Below, piece after piece: positions 9,077-17,395 of a DNA stretch of 64,000 bases (position 1 is the stretch's first letter; every line of letters starts with the position of its first letter). The stretch lies in the NCBI RefSeq assembly GCF_003097355.1, contig NZ_PYUI01000006.1, positions 62,001 through 126,000 of the forward strand, given 5' to 3'. This DNA comes from Arthrobacter sp. H-02-3. GTDB taxonomy: Bacteria > Actinomycetota > Actinomycetes > Actinomycetales > Micrococcaceae. The position numbers and the translations under genes are program-made. Under the pieces are notes generated by a model that saw only the letters and a program-made list of their open reading frames with translations, did not search any database and had not been told where the DNA came from.

Positions 9077-10515
9077 AGCTGTTTCACCGCCTCGGTGGGT
9101 GCGAAGGGACTGGCTTGGGGAGCGGGAGCGCTGGAAGGCTCCGCGGGGAGGTTCTTTCCGGCGCCTGGTTCCTGGCCGGGTGGCAGCGGCGTCGTATCGA
9201 CCGGCCGGCGCGCGGTGTGCGAGATCATTAGCAGCAGGCCCACGATGATCCAGTTCGCCAGGAGGGAGGATCCGCCGGCGGCGAGGAACGGCGTCGTGAG
9301 TCCGGTCAGCGGGATCAGGCGCGTGACGCCGCCAATCACCACAAAGCACTGCAGCGCGATCGCGAAGGAAAGTCCGGTGGCCAGCAGCTTGCCGAAGGCG
9401 TCGCGCGTGCCCAGCGCGGCGCGGAAGCCCCGGGTGAACAGCAGCAGGTACATCAGGACGATCGCGAAGACGCCGATCAGCCCGAGTTCCTCACCGAATG
9501 AGGCGATGATCATGTCGCTGTTGGCGAACGGGACGAGGTTGGGGCGGCCCTGGCCAAGGCCGGTGCCGACCAGGCCGCCGTTGGCCATGCCAAACAGGCC
9601 CTCGACGATTTGGAGGCTGCCGCCGAACTCCCGGCCGTAGACCTCAGGGGTAAAGGCATTGAGCCAGCCGTCAATCCGCAGGGCGACGTGGGAGAACGCC
9701 TTGGCTGCCACGAAGCCGCCTACCACCATCAGGACCAGGCCGATGATGACCCAGCTGATGCGGCTCGTCGCGACGTAGATCATGACGAGGAACAGGCCGA
9801 AGAACAGGATCGAGGTGCCGAGGTCGCGCTGGAAGACGAGCACACCGATGCTGACGAGCCAGGCGGTGATCATTGGTCCCATGTCTTTGAACCGCGGGAA
9901 CTGCACCGGGCCGATCTTCCGGCCGGCCAGCAGAATCAGGTCCCGGTTCGAGGACAGATACCCGGCAAAGAATATGGCGAGTGTGATCTTGGCGATTTCA
10001 CCCGGCTGGAAGGTCATGGAACCGATCTTGATCCAGACGCTGGCGCCCAGGACTTCTCCGGCCGAGATGCCCGGAACCAGCGGCAGGACGAGGAGCGCCG
10101 CACTGACGGCCAGCGAAATATAGGTGAAGCGGCGCAGGATCCGGTGGTCCTTGAGGAACCAAATGACGGCGATCGCGACCGCCATGGCCACCAGGGTCCA
10201 GCGGAGCTGGTTGTTGCCGGTGTCTTCGCCCACCCTGTCCAGCCGGTGGATCATGGCAAGGCCCAGTCCGTTGAGAGCGACCACGAGCGGAAGTATTACC
10301 GGATCGGCATATTTTGCGCGGATCCGCAGCACCACGTGGAAGGCCAGTGCGGCCGCCGCCAGGAGGCCGGACTGGAACCAGAAGTCAGTGTCGAACGCTT
10401 TTTGCCGGTCCACGCCTACGAGGGCCTGGGCGCCGATCCCGACGGCGAGGGCCAGGACCAGCAGGACAAGCTCCACGTTCCGTCGCGGCTTGGGCACGGG
10501 GTCGATGGGTGTCAT
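9073..10515 (-). CDS. rodA: SEDS-family peptidoglycan glycosyltransferase RodA/FtsW
   Basis: 480 aa polytopic membrane protein with about ten to twelve hydrophobic segments. It polymerises lipid II into glycan strands. Family features: MIHRLDRV with the following TM segments, LGASVWIKIG and FQPGEIAKI in the middle, FQRDLGTSILFFGLF, and the C-terminal region FIRLIPLTGLTTPFL-like (here TRLIPLTGLTTPFLAAGGSSLLANW). The ATG at 10515 overlaps the pstP stop. The C-terminal cytoplasmic tail is Pro/Ala rich. The adjacent pbpA supplies the cross-linking partner. Confidence 0.93.
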   Translation of the reverse strand: MTPIDPVPKPRRNVELVLLVLALAVGIGAQALVGVDRQKAFDTDFWFQSGLLAAAALAFHVVLRIRAKYADPVILPLVVALNGLGLAMIHRLDRVGEDTGNNQLRWTLVAMAVAIAVIWFLKDHRILRRFTYISLAVSAALLVLPLVPGISAGEVLGASVWIKIGSMTFQPGEIAKITLAIFFAGYLSSNRDLILLAGRKIGPVQFPRFKDMGPMITAWLVSIGVLVFQRDLGTSILFFGLFLVMIYVATSRISWVIIGLVLMVVGGFVAAKAFSHVALRIDGWLNAFTPEVYGREFGGSLQIVEGLFGMANGGLVGTGLGQGRPNLVPFANSDMIIASFGEELGLIGVFAIVLMYLLLFTRGFRAALGTRDAFGKLLATGLSFAIALQCFVVIGGVTRLIPLTGLTTPFLAAGGSSLLANWIIVGLLLMISHTARRPVDTTPLPPGQEPGAGKNLPAEPSSAPAPQASPFAPTEAVKQL

Positions 10516-12269
10516 TTGGCCCCCTCGCAGTTCGTTGTCGGAGCCGGGGACGCCGACGGCTTGGCCGCTCCCGGCGCAGCTGTAGCGCCGGGTGTCGCGG
10601 TGGCGCCCGGCGAGGCCTTGGCTCCGGGGGTGGCACTGGCGCCGGCCGTCACGGAGGGGGACGGCGTGAGGCACTCATCGGCCGGGGCTGTGGTACCGGT
10701 GCGCTCAAGGTTCTTGACGATCCGCTGTGCGTCGTAGAGATCCCGGGCAGGCACTGTCTGGCGGACCCGCTGCTGCGAGAATTCCGGAAGGTCGGACATC
10801 TTAATATCGGTCACCGCTTCGAGAGTGGAAAGCTGGATGGGTCCCAGGCGCTGGGAGACCCCGTTGAAGATGGCCACATGCTGATCGTGCTCGCCGATGT
10901 AGTAACGCGTCTGGGTCCAGGCGTAGCCAAGCCAGAGCCCGATTGCCAGCAGCGCGACGATGGCGGCGGCAATGGACACCGTGAGCCAGCGGCGCGGCCG
11001 CCCGGCAGCCTTGAATTCTTCGGTGTCCTCGCGGGTCTGGTCGGACTTGTGCGTCAGGACAGTGGCCGCGCGCCGGGCCACGGTGCGTCCGGCGATCGAC
11101 GGAATGGACCCTGATTCCGCCGCTGCGGCGGCGGCTCCAACAAGTTCGTGCGGACGGGTGGAGAGCTCTTCGCGCAGGACTTCGGCGGAGAGATGTTCGC
11201 CCAGATGCGGGTCCGTAGTGGTCTCGGGTTCTTTGTTGCCAGCCGTCTTGTCCGCTTCCTTGCCGTCGGACGCGGGGGCGGGGGCCTGGCTGCCTGTCGC
11301 GGCCGGGGACCCGCCAGCGGGTCCAGCGGCGCCGGCGTCGTTCTTCTTCCCGGGCTCGCCGGGGGACTTCGCCGCACCGACGGCACTGCCGGCCAGTGCT
11401 CCGGGCAACGCGGCGGCGGCTGAATTACTGGCGCCGGGGGCTGCCGGCGCGGGGACGACGTCGACGGCGGCGGTCCGGACGTCGTCGGGCGTCTGCTCGC
11501 CGATGTCCAGCACCACAACGGTCACGTTGTCCGGGGCGCCGGCTTCCAGGGTCAGTTCAATGAGCAGGTCGGCGCATTCGTTGAGGTCCTTGGTTTCCCG
11601 AACCGTGCGCTCCACGACATGGCCCGCCACGTAGTTCAAACCGTCCGAGCACAGCAGCCAGCGTTCCCCGGGCTGGACGGCGAGGGTATCGAGGTCCAGC
11701 TCAGGGCTGGCATCGACGTCGCCCAGGACCCGCATGAGGACATTCTTGTGCGGATGCGTTTCGGCTTCTTCGGGCCGCAGGCGGCCTTCGTCGATGAGGC
11801 GCTGGACAAAGGTGTGGTCGATGCTGACCTGTTCCCACTCGCCGTTGCGCAGCCGGTAGGCCCGGGAGTCTCCGATGTGGGCGAAATGAAGCTTGCCCTC
11901 AGCGAGCAACAGGGCGGTGACGGTGGTGCCCATCCCGGCGAGCTTCGGATTGATATGGACCAGTTCGGACAGCAGGGAGTTTGCGGTCTGGATTTCGTCG
12001 GCCAGGACAGTGCCGGCGTCGCTGTCGTAGTCATCATGATCCAGGTGGATCATGTCCAGGACGGTCGCTGCCGAGGCGACATCGCCGCCGGCGTGGCCGC
12101 CCATGCCGTCGGCGACGACGGCGAGGTGCCGGCCCGCGTAGGCAGAGTCGTCGTTCTTGGCGCGCACACGGCCGACGTCCGAACGCGCGGCGTAGCGCAT
12201 GATGAGTGGCCGCTTCGGGGCAGTTGCCTTGCCTTCGGCCCTGTCTGCGGGAAGATCCGGGGCAGCCAT
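10512..12269 (-). CDS. pstP: PP2C-family protein serine/threonine phosphatase
   Basis: 585 aa. An N-terminal PPM/PP2C domain removes phosphate from PknA/PknB targets. Metal-binding motifs are present: RSDVGRVRAKNDDSAY, VADGMGGHAGGDVAS, GMGTTVTALL, HIGDSRAYRL, LLCSDGLNYV and GAPDNVTVVV. A long Ala/Pro/Gly-rich cytoplasmic linker leads to one membrane segment (WLTVSIAAAIVALLAIGLWLG) and an external domain ending in repeats of the ATPGA type. The start lies 2 nt after the fhaB stop. The low-complexity tail is longer than in the mycobacterial protein. Confidence 0.92.
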   Translation of the reverse strand: MAAPDLPADRAEGKATAPKRPLIMRYAARSDVGRVRAKNDDSAYAGRHLAVVADGMGGHAGGDVASAATVLDMIHLDHDDYDSDAGTVLADEIQTANSLLSELVHINPKLAGMGTTVTALLLAEGKLHFAHIGDSRAYRLRNGEWEQVSIDHTFVQRLIDEGRLRPEEAETHPHKNVLMRVLGDVDASPELDLDTLAVQPGERWLLCSDGLNYVAGHVVERTVRETKDLNECADLLIELTLEAGAPDNVTVVVLDIGEQTPDDVRTAAVDVVPAPAAPGASNSAAAALPGALAGSAVGAAKSPGEPGKKNDAGAAGPAGGSPAATGSQAPAPASDGKEADKTAGNKEPETTTDPHLGEHLSAEVLREELSTRPHELVGAAAAAAESGSIPSIAGRTVARRAATVLTHKSDQTREDTEEFKAAGRPRRWLTVSIAAAIVALLAIGLWLGYAWTQTRYYIGEHDQHVAIFNGVSQRLGPIQLSTLEAVTDIKMSDLPEFSQQRVRQTVPARDLYDAQRIVKNLERTGTTAPADECLTPSPSVTAGASATPGAKASPGATATPGATAAPGAAKPSASPAPTTNCEGAK

Positions 12270-12271
12270 GG

Positions 12272-12754
12272 CTACGGCCTCAATTCAATGACCGTCTTGC
12301 CGATTCTCACGGGGACGCCCAGCTCCACCGGGAGGGCCCGGGTCAGCTGCTGGTCTGCCAGATACGTGCCATTTGTGGAGCCGAGGTCCTCGATGAACCA
12401 GCGGCTGCCCTGCGGGAACAGGCGGGCGTGGCGGCCCGAGGCATAGTCATCCTCCAGGACAAGGGTGGCTTCCTGCGCCCGGCCCAAGAGGATGGGGCTC
12501 GCCGCCAGCGGGAGCGTGGTGCCCTTGAGCGGACCCTCTGTCACCACGAGTTGGCGTGCCTGCTGCTTGACGGGTGCGGGCGGGGGCTCGGCCAGGGATG
12601 GGTTCTTGCGCACCTGCCGTGCCGTGGGGGCTCCGGCCGCTGCCTTGCGGCCGATCATAAGATCCCGGCGCATGGCTGAGACGATGCCGAAGATCAGCAC
12701 CCACAGGAGGATAAGAAACCCGAAACGCAGGGCCGTAATGGTCAGTTCGCTCAT
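12272..12754 (-). CDS. fhaB: FHA-domain protein FhaB
   Basis: 160 aa. One N-terminal membrane segment (about residues 6-27) is followed by a linker and a C-terminal FHA domain (about 85-158). The FHA domain carries LLGRAQEATLVLEDDYASGRHARL and LGSTNGTYL, the phosphothreonine-binding signature. It should dock on phosphorylated partners of PknA/PknB at the membrane. Its ATG overlaps the fhaA stop by 4 nt, so the two are translationally coupled. Confidence 0.92.
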   Translation of the reverse strand: MSELTITALRFGFLILLWVLIFGIVSAMRRDLMIGRKAAAGAPTARQVRKNPSLAEPPPAPVKQQARQLVVTEGPLKGTTLPLAASPILLGRAQEATLVLEDDYASGRHARLFPQGSRWFIEDLGSTNGTYLADQQLTRALPVELGVPVRIGKTVIELRP

Positions 12755-13500
12755 GCGCGTCCGCCTGTTGTGGCGGGCAGTAGGCGGAAAATGATTTTGG
12801 TCCGTCCCATCGTGATTGTGGCGCCGTCAGTAAGTTCCGAACTGCCCACGATCTTTTGGCCGTTGACATAGCTGCCGTTCGTGGAGCCGAGATCGATCGC
12901 CTGGGCTGAACCCGGCCCCGTCCGGATTTCCAGGTGGCGGCGCGAAACACCGGTGTCGTCAATAAGGATGTCCGCGTCCGAGGACCGTCCGAGGACGATC
13001 GACGGCGCGTTGAGAGAATAGCGCTGCCCGTCGATGTCAAGCACGGGTTGAAGCTGCGCGGGCTGGCGGGTTGGAGCGGCCGGCACATTGCCGTGAACTC
13101 CCGGATGGGCCGGGACGGAAGGTGCAGTGGCCTTTTCGGTCCGCGAGGTGATGTCGAAATTTCCGGCGCGCTGCTCCTCGTCGCGGCGGAAACTGATCCG
13201 GACCGGTCCCTGGAGGGTATAGCCCTGGCTGCGGACGTGGTTGATGACGACGTCGCACAGTTCTTCCGCCAGCGGGGTGCCCCATTCCTGGGCGCGCTGG
13301 AAATCGTCGGGGCTGAGGAGAACATCAAAAACGTTGGGGGCCAGCGTGCGTCCCGCGGCAATGGTGATGGCCTTGTTGTCCACTTCGCCACGGAGCCGGC
13401 TTGCGATTTCGACAGGCTCAACCTGGGCGCGAGAGCCGGTGGAGAAGACGCCGCGGACGGCCTTTTCGATGCCGCGCTCGACTTTGTCCAGCAATCCCAT
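12751..13500 (-). CDS. fhaA: FHA-domain protein FhaA (DUF3662 plus FHA)
   Basis: 249 aa cytoplasmic adaptor. The N-terminal DUF3662 domain (MGLLDKVERGIEKAVRGVF to about 120) precedes a Pro/Ala-rich linker and a C-terminal FHA domain (about 165-245: IVLGRSSDADILIDDTGVSRRHLEI and LGSTNGSYVNG). In mycobacteria the counterpart binds phosphorylated MviN-type proteins. The ATG at 13500 has AAAGGAG upstream at a good distance; longer reading enters the promoter region. It is the first gene of the fhaA-fhaB-pstP-rodA-pbpA-pknA-pknB chain. The 13501-13787 stretch upstream holds its promoter region but no other gene that I can support. Confidence 0.93.
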   Translation of the reverse strand: MGLLDKVERGIEKAVRGVFSTGSRAQVEPVEIASRLRGEVDNKAITIAAGRTLAPNVFDVLLSPDDFQRAQEWGTPLAEELCDVVINHVRSQGYTLQGPVRISFRRDEEQRAGNFDITSRTEKATAPSVPAHPGVHGNVPAAPTRQPAQLQPVLDIDGQRYSLNAPSIVLGRSSDADILIDDTGVSRRHLEIRTGPGSAQAIDLGSTNGSYVNGQKIVGSSELTDGATITMGRTKIIFRLLPATTGGRA

Positions 13501-13787
13501 GGTCCTTCTCCTTTCCTGATGGCTGCCGGGCAGCGTTCGTTCCGGAACTCGGTTTCCAACTTTTGCGAGCCCGCTGTCCGCGGACACTCCTACATCAGAT
13601 ACTACTGGGCGTGTCTGGGAATGGCCTCAATGGACGCCCCCGGTGCGACGCCGAAAACAGCCCCGGCCACGCCCTGAAGTGCGAGGACATCCCCGGTGCG
13701 GCCGTCCCGGCGGTACCCGCCGCGGGGCCCGGCAGCAGGGCGCCCGGACCTCGTAATACACCCGGAACCGCCACCCATCCGGCCCGA

Positions 13788-13818
13788 TTGGTGTTTTCCC
13801 GCAATTGTCCGTTATGCT
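13788..13818 (+). promoter_or_regulatory. Putative promoter of tRNA-Leu
   Basis: TTGGTG (13788-13793) and TATGCT (13813-13818) are separated by 19 nt, about 66 nt before the tRNA. The spacing is slightly long. The call rests on motif match and position only. Confidence 0.4.
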
Positions 13819-13884
13819 TGATCTCGCTGCTTTTACGAGGTTGGCGGTCCGGGAAACCGGCCCTATCCGAGTGGAAGAAGTTGC

Positions 13885-13967
13885 GCGCGAGTGGCGGAAC
13901 GGCAGACGCGCTGGCTTCAGGTGCCAGTGTCCGAAAGGGCGTGGGGGTTCAAATCCCCCCTCGCGCA
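13885..13967 (+). tRNA. tRNA-Leu (anticodon CAG)
   Basis: 83-nt class II tRNA. The acceptor stem GCGCGAG (13885-13891) pairs with CTCGCGC (13960-13966), with discriminator A. The anticodon arm is CTGGC, loop TTCAGGT, GCCAG, giving CAG. There is a variable arm (TGTCCGAAAGGGCG) and a T arm GGGGGTTCAAATCCCCC. CCA is not encoded. It reads CUG, the main leucine codon in such GC-rich genomes. Confidence 0.95.
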
Positions 13968-13973
13968 CGCAAT

Positions 13974-14013
13974 CGAAAGAACCCCGGTCTTCGGACCGGG
14001 GTTCTTTCGTTTA
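13974..14013 (+). terminator. Terminator after tRNA-Leu
   Basis: Perfect 16-bp stem CGAAAGAACCCCGGTC (13974-13989) with its complement (13994-14009) around a UUCG tetraloop, followed by TTTAA. It sits 7 nt after the tRNA. Confidence 0.93.
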
Positions 14014-14059
14014 ACCCACGCGGCTGGAATCACCGATCCACAATGCTGGACGGGCCAAT

Positions 14060-14155
14060 GGCGTCGGGGTTTCCCCACCTTCAGAGGCTTGGGCGGCGTG
14101 TTGCGCCGAACCGCCGGCGTTTGGCGGTCCCCTGGCGTTGAAGGTGGGGAAACTC
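14060..14155 (+). repeat. Dispersed palindromic intergenic repeat, family 1, copy A
   Basis: 96-bp element with 14-bp terminal inverted repeats TTTCCCCACCTTCA (14070-14083) and complement (14139-14152), and a central GCCGAACCGCCGGC block. A reverse-oriented relative lies at 40596-40692; ends and centre match, with variable segments in between. It sits between the tRNA-Leu terminator and the 3' end of the TetR gene. It resembles REP/MITE-like elements; no transposase is near. Confidence 0.75.
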
Positions 14156-14162
14156 TAACCCG

Positions 14163-14855
14163 CTACGCGGTCCGCAGCGCCCCGAGTCCGGCCAGGAGTG
14201 CCTCGAGTCCCAGGCTGAAAGCGACGTCGGCCGGTTTTTCATGGCTGTCCTCGGCCAGACGCTGGACGGCGGAGGTGAAATTCGGCGTCGAGGACGCCAT
14301 GCTGCCGGAATCGAAGATGTCCGCCGGCGCCGTGGCATCGTAGGCCGAGCCAAAGATGAAGGACTCGAGCGCCACGATGGCCGGAATGATGCGCTCTTGC
14401 GGGAAGCCCGCGCGGCTGAAGCCGGCGCTGACGGCCTCATACATGGCAAGCGTCCTGGGCGCATCGGCGACGGGCAGTACGGCGATGACGGGGATCAGGG
14501 GCGTGTGCTTGGAGAACACGTCGCGGTAGCTCCAGGCCCAGTCCCGCACGGCCTGCTCCCAGGGCCCGGACTCGAACGCGGCGACGTCCACGAACGAGGT
14601 CAGGTGGTCCTGGACCAGGACCAGGACGTCCCGCTTGGAGGAGACATGGTTGTACAGCGCAGACGGGGCAACGTTGAGGGTTCTCGCCAGAGCCGCCATG
14701 GTGAAGCCGTCGTAGCCGCTCTTGCCGATCAGCTGCAGGGCTGCCAACGTGATGCCCGCCTGGTCCAGCACAGCCGCGGCCGGCCGGCCCACGCGGCGGC
14801 GCGGATTGGTAGCGGAGCTGTGCGGATCCGCGGGGGCGCTGGTTGCTGCCGTCAT
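14163..14855 (-). CDS. TetR-family transcriptional regulator (likely of putrescine oxidase)
   Basis: 230 aa. An N-terminal helix-turn-helix (residues about 32-78: TLAALQLIGKSGYDGFTMAALARTLNVAPSALYNHVSSK) is followed by a TetR-type ligand-binding domain. It is divergent from putrescine oxidase, with 182 bp between starts. That interval holds a 19-bp palindrome (14978-14996), a probable operator. It most likely represses the polyamine-oxidation operon and responds to a polyamine or aldehyde; the ligand is inference. The C-terminus abuts the family 1 repeat. Confidence 0.85.
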   Translation of the reverse strand: MTAATSAPADPHSSATNPRRRVGRPAAAVLDQAGITLAALQLIGKSGYDGFTMAALARTLNVAPSALYNHVSSKRDVLVLVQDHLTSFVDVAAFESGPWEQAVRDWAWSYRDVFSKHTPLIPVIAVLPVADAPRTLAMYEAVSAGFSRAGFPQERIIPAIVALESFIFGSAYDATAPADIFDSGSMASSTPNFTSAVQRLAEDSHEKPADVAFSLGLEALLAGLGALRTA

Positions 14856-14977
14856 TCCGGGCCTTTCTGCTCAGCTTGGCTGGCGGTTTCGGATGTTCCC
14901 ATTCTGCTCCCACTTTACGGGCGAAATTTTCTTTAGCCGGGGGTCTTCCCCAATCCGGCAGAAAGTCCTATCATCAT

Positions 14978-14996
14978 AAATGAACGTCATTCATTT
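14978..14996. promoter_or_regulatory. Putative TetR operator
   Basis: AAATGAA-CGTCA-TTCATTT: perfect 7-bp arms around a 5-nt centre. It lies 42 bp before the putrescine oxidase start in the divergent region, as typical for TetR-family autoregulated operators. Confidence 0.65.
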
Positions 14997-15037
14997 AGTG
15001 GTCCGCATCACCTAAGCGGCCACGGGGAGGAATCATC

Positions 15038-16426
15038 ATGCTGGAACTTGACCGCGACGTCGTCATCGTCGGAGCAGGCCCGTCCGGGCTGACCGCCGCC
15101 CGCCAACTGAAGAAGGCCGGACTGAGCGTCGCAGTGCTCGAGGCGCGGGACCGCGTCGGCGGCCGGACCTGGACCGACACCATCGACGGCGCCATGCTCG
15201 AAATTGGCGGCCAGTGGGTTTCGCCGGATCAGACGGAGCTCCTGGCCCTGATCGAAGATCTTGGACTGCAGACGTACTCCCGCTACCGCGACGGCAAGTC
15301 CGTCTACATCGGCGCGGACGGCAAGCGCACCCTCTACACCGGTGAGACCTTCCCGGTCAGCGAAACCACGGCCGCCGAAATGGACAAGCTCACGGCCCTG
15401 CTGGACTCCCTGGCCGCGGAAATCGGTCCCGAGGAGCCGTGGGCGCACCCCAAGGCCCGCGAGCTGGACACCATTTCCTTCCACCACTGGCTGCGGGAGA
15501 ATTCCTCAGATGAGGAAGCCTGCAACAACATCGGCCTGTTCATCGCCGGCGGCATGCTGACCAAGCCCGCCCACGCCTTCTCCGCCCTGCAGGCCGTCCT
15601 GATGGCAGCCTCCGCCGGGTCCTTCACCAATCTCACGGATGAGGACTTCATCCTGGACAAGCGGGTTGTCGGCGGGATGCAGCAGGTTTCGCTGCTGCAG
15701 GCAGCGGAACTGGGGGACGACGTCGTCCTGGACAGCCCGGTCCGCACCATCAACTGGGCCGAAGACGCGAGCGGCGCACACCGTGTCACGGCCGTTTCCG
15801 AACGGGCCATCGTGAACGCCCGCTTCGTCATCATGGCCGTGCCGCCGAACCTCTACTCCCGGGTGTCCTTCAACCCGCCGCTGCCCCGCCGCCAGCACCA
15901 GATGCACCAGCACCAGTCGCTGGGCCTGGTCATCAAGGTTCACGCCGTCTACAGCACGCCGTTCTGGCGTGAAGACGGCCTCTCCGGCACCGCGTTCGGC
16001 GCCGGCGCCCTTGTGCAGGAGGTTTACGACAACACGAACCACGAGGACCCCCGCGGCACGCTGGTGGGCTTCGTCTCGGACGAGAAGGCCGACGCCATGT
16101 TCGAGCTCAGCGCAGAGGACCGCCGCCGTGCCATCCTCGAATCGATCGCGTCCTTCCTGGGCGAGAAGGCCCTGGATCCCGAGGTCTACTACGAGTCCGA
16201 CTGGGGCTCGGAGGAATGGACCCGCGGTGCCTACGCCGCGAGCTACGACCTCGGCGGCCTGCACCGTTACGGCAAGGACCAGCTGAAGCCGGTCGGTCCG
16301 ATCTACTGGTCCTCCTCCGACCTCGCGGCCGAGGGTTACCAGCATGTCGACGGCGCCGTGCGGATGGGGCAGATCACGGCGGCACGGATCGTCGCCGCCG
16401 CGGACCGCGCGTCGGTCACCTCCTAA
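15038..16426 (+). CDS. puo: Putrescine oxidase (flavin monoamine oxidase)
   Basis: 462 aa FAD enzyme that oxidises putrescine to 4-aminobutanal (which cyclises to pyrroline) with release of ammonia and hydrogen peroxide. Seen: the dinucleotide fold VIVGAGPSGLTAA (9-21), EARDRVGGRTWTD (35-47), LEIGGQWVSPDQT, and the C-terminal FAD-binding segment SSDLAAEGYQHVDGAVRMG. Long stretches match the actinobacterial putrescine oxidases of Rhodococcus and Kocuria (for example RRQHQMHQHQSLGLVIKVH). Ser replaces the Cys that binds FAD covalently in mammalian MAO. GGGGAGG precedes the ATG. It is the first gene of an operon with usp and an APC permease. Confidence 0.9.
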   Translation: MLELDRDVVIVGAGPSGLTAARQLKKAGLSVAVLEARDRVGGRTWTDTIDGAMLEIGGQWVSPDQTELLALIEDLGLQTYSRYRDGKSVYIGADGKRTLYTGETFPVSETTAAEMDKLTALLDSLAAEIGPEEPWAHPKARELDTISFHHWLRENSSDEEACNNIGLFIAGGMLTKPAHAFSALQAVLMAASAGSFTNLTDEDFILDKRVVGGMQQVSLLQAAELGDDVVLDSPVRTINWAEDASGAHRVTAVSERAIVNARFVIMAVPPNLYSRVSFNPPLPRRQHQMHQHQSLGLVIKVHAVYSTPFWREDGLSGTAFGAGALVQEVYDNTNHEDPRGTLVGFVSDEKADAMFELSAEDRRRAILESIASFLGEKALDPEVYYESDWGSEEWTRGAYAASYDLGGLHRYGKDQLKPVGPIYWSSSDLAAEGYQHVDGAVRMGQITAARIVAAADRASVTS

Positions 16427-16471
16427 AAATCACCCAACAGTCCTGTTCAGTTCAGTAAGGAGAGCGGCCGG

Positions 16472-17395
16472 ATGCGTTACGTAGTGGGGTACTCAGCCAA
16501 CGCCAGAGGCCACGATGCGGTCAATCTGGCCGTTTCCCTGGCTCTCGGGCGCGGAGCGAGCCTGGAACTTGTGCTGGTGGTTCCCGAAGTGCAGCAGTTC
16601 GGGGCCGCCCACGCACCCAGGGTCGGATTCGAGCACCTGCTCAATGAGCAAGCGCAGGAGTGGCTGGACCAGGCGCTGGCACTGGTTCCGGCCGGTGTCC
16701 CGGCCCGGGCCCACGTCCGCAGCGGCGATTCCGACGCCCACGCGCTCATCGCGGCCGCCGAGGAGTTCGGGGCGGACCTGCTCATCATCGGTGCCACCAG
16801 TAGCGGGATCTTCAAGCGGTTCTCGATCGGGTCGGTGGCCAGCGCCCTGCTCCACGCCTCCACCGTTCCGGTGGCCCTGGCGCCGCATGGCTACCACCGG
16901 CAGGAGGCCCTGACCCGGATCAGCTGCGGGCTCGGCACCCGGGCGGGCGCCGAGAAGCTGCTCGATTTCGCCCTCGGCATGGCCACGAACCGGGACGTCC
17001 CGCTGCGCGTGGTGTCGCTTCTGGCGCTCGACGGCGGCGATGCTGCCGGTGCCGCCAGCGCCGCCGAAGCGGCCCGGGAGTACGCGACGAAGCACCTTGC
17101 CGCCGCCCTGCCCGGTGGCGAGCAGGACGTCCGGGAGGAACCGAAGACGGAAGTCGTCGTCGCGCAGGGCCGCAGCATCGAGGAAGCGGTGGACCGACTG
17201 GACTGGGAAGACGGCGAGGTCCTGTTGATCGGATCGAGCAGGCTTGCCACGAGCCGGTCCATCTTCCTCGGCAGCACGGCCAACCGCATTCTGCGCGCCC
17301 TGCCGGTGCCGATGATTGTGGTCCCGAGTGACTATGAACTCAAGCAGATGAACCATTCAGCGTCGAATGACGTCCCCCGAGAGGCACAAAAATGA
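16472..17395 (+). CDS. Universal stress protein with two Usp domains
   Basis: 307 aa cytoplasmic protein with tandem UspA folds (about 1-140 and 150-290). Each has a nucleotide-binding-like tail: IIGATSSGIFKRFSIGSVASALLHASTVPVALAP and LIGSSRLATSRSIFLGSTANRILRALPVPMIVVP. AAGGAGAG lies upstream of the ATG. Its stop overlaps the permease start (ATGA). The exact role is unknown; its place in a putrescine operon suggests that it modulates the permease or responds to oxidative stress from the oxidase (inference). Confidence 0.88.
   Translation: MRYVVGYSANARGHDAVNLAVSLALGRGASLELVLVVPEVQQFGAAHAPRVGFEHLLNEQAQEWLDQALALVPAGVPARAHVRSGDSDAHALIAAAEEFGADLLIIGATSSGIFKRFSIGSVASALLHASTVPVALAPHGYHRQEALTRISCGLGTRAGAEKLLDFALGMATNRDVPLRVVSLLALDGGDAAGAASAAEAAREYATKHLAAALPGGEQDVREEPKTEVVVAQGRSIEEAVDRLDWEDGEVLLIGSSRLATSRSIFLGSTANRILRALPVPMIVVPSDYELKQMNHSASNDVPREAQK

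Noticed and set aside
9610..10737. Plus-strand open frame opposite rodA and pstP
   Set aside because: Shadow of the real minus-strand genes; repeated APGVA-type sequence at its end is the low-complexity tail of pstP read backwards.
13501..13787. Small open frames upstream of fhaA
   Set aside because: They have no ribosome site and no conserved-looking product; the stretch is best read as the promoter region of the fhaA operon.
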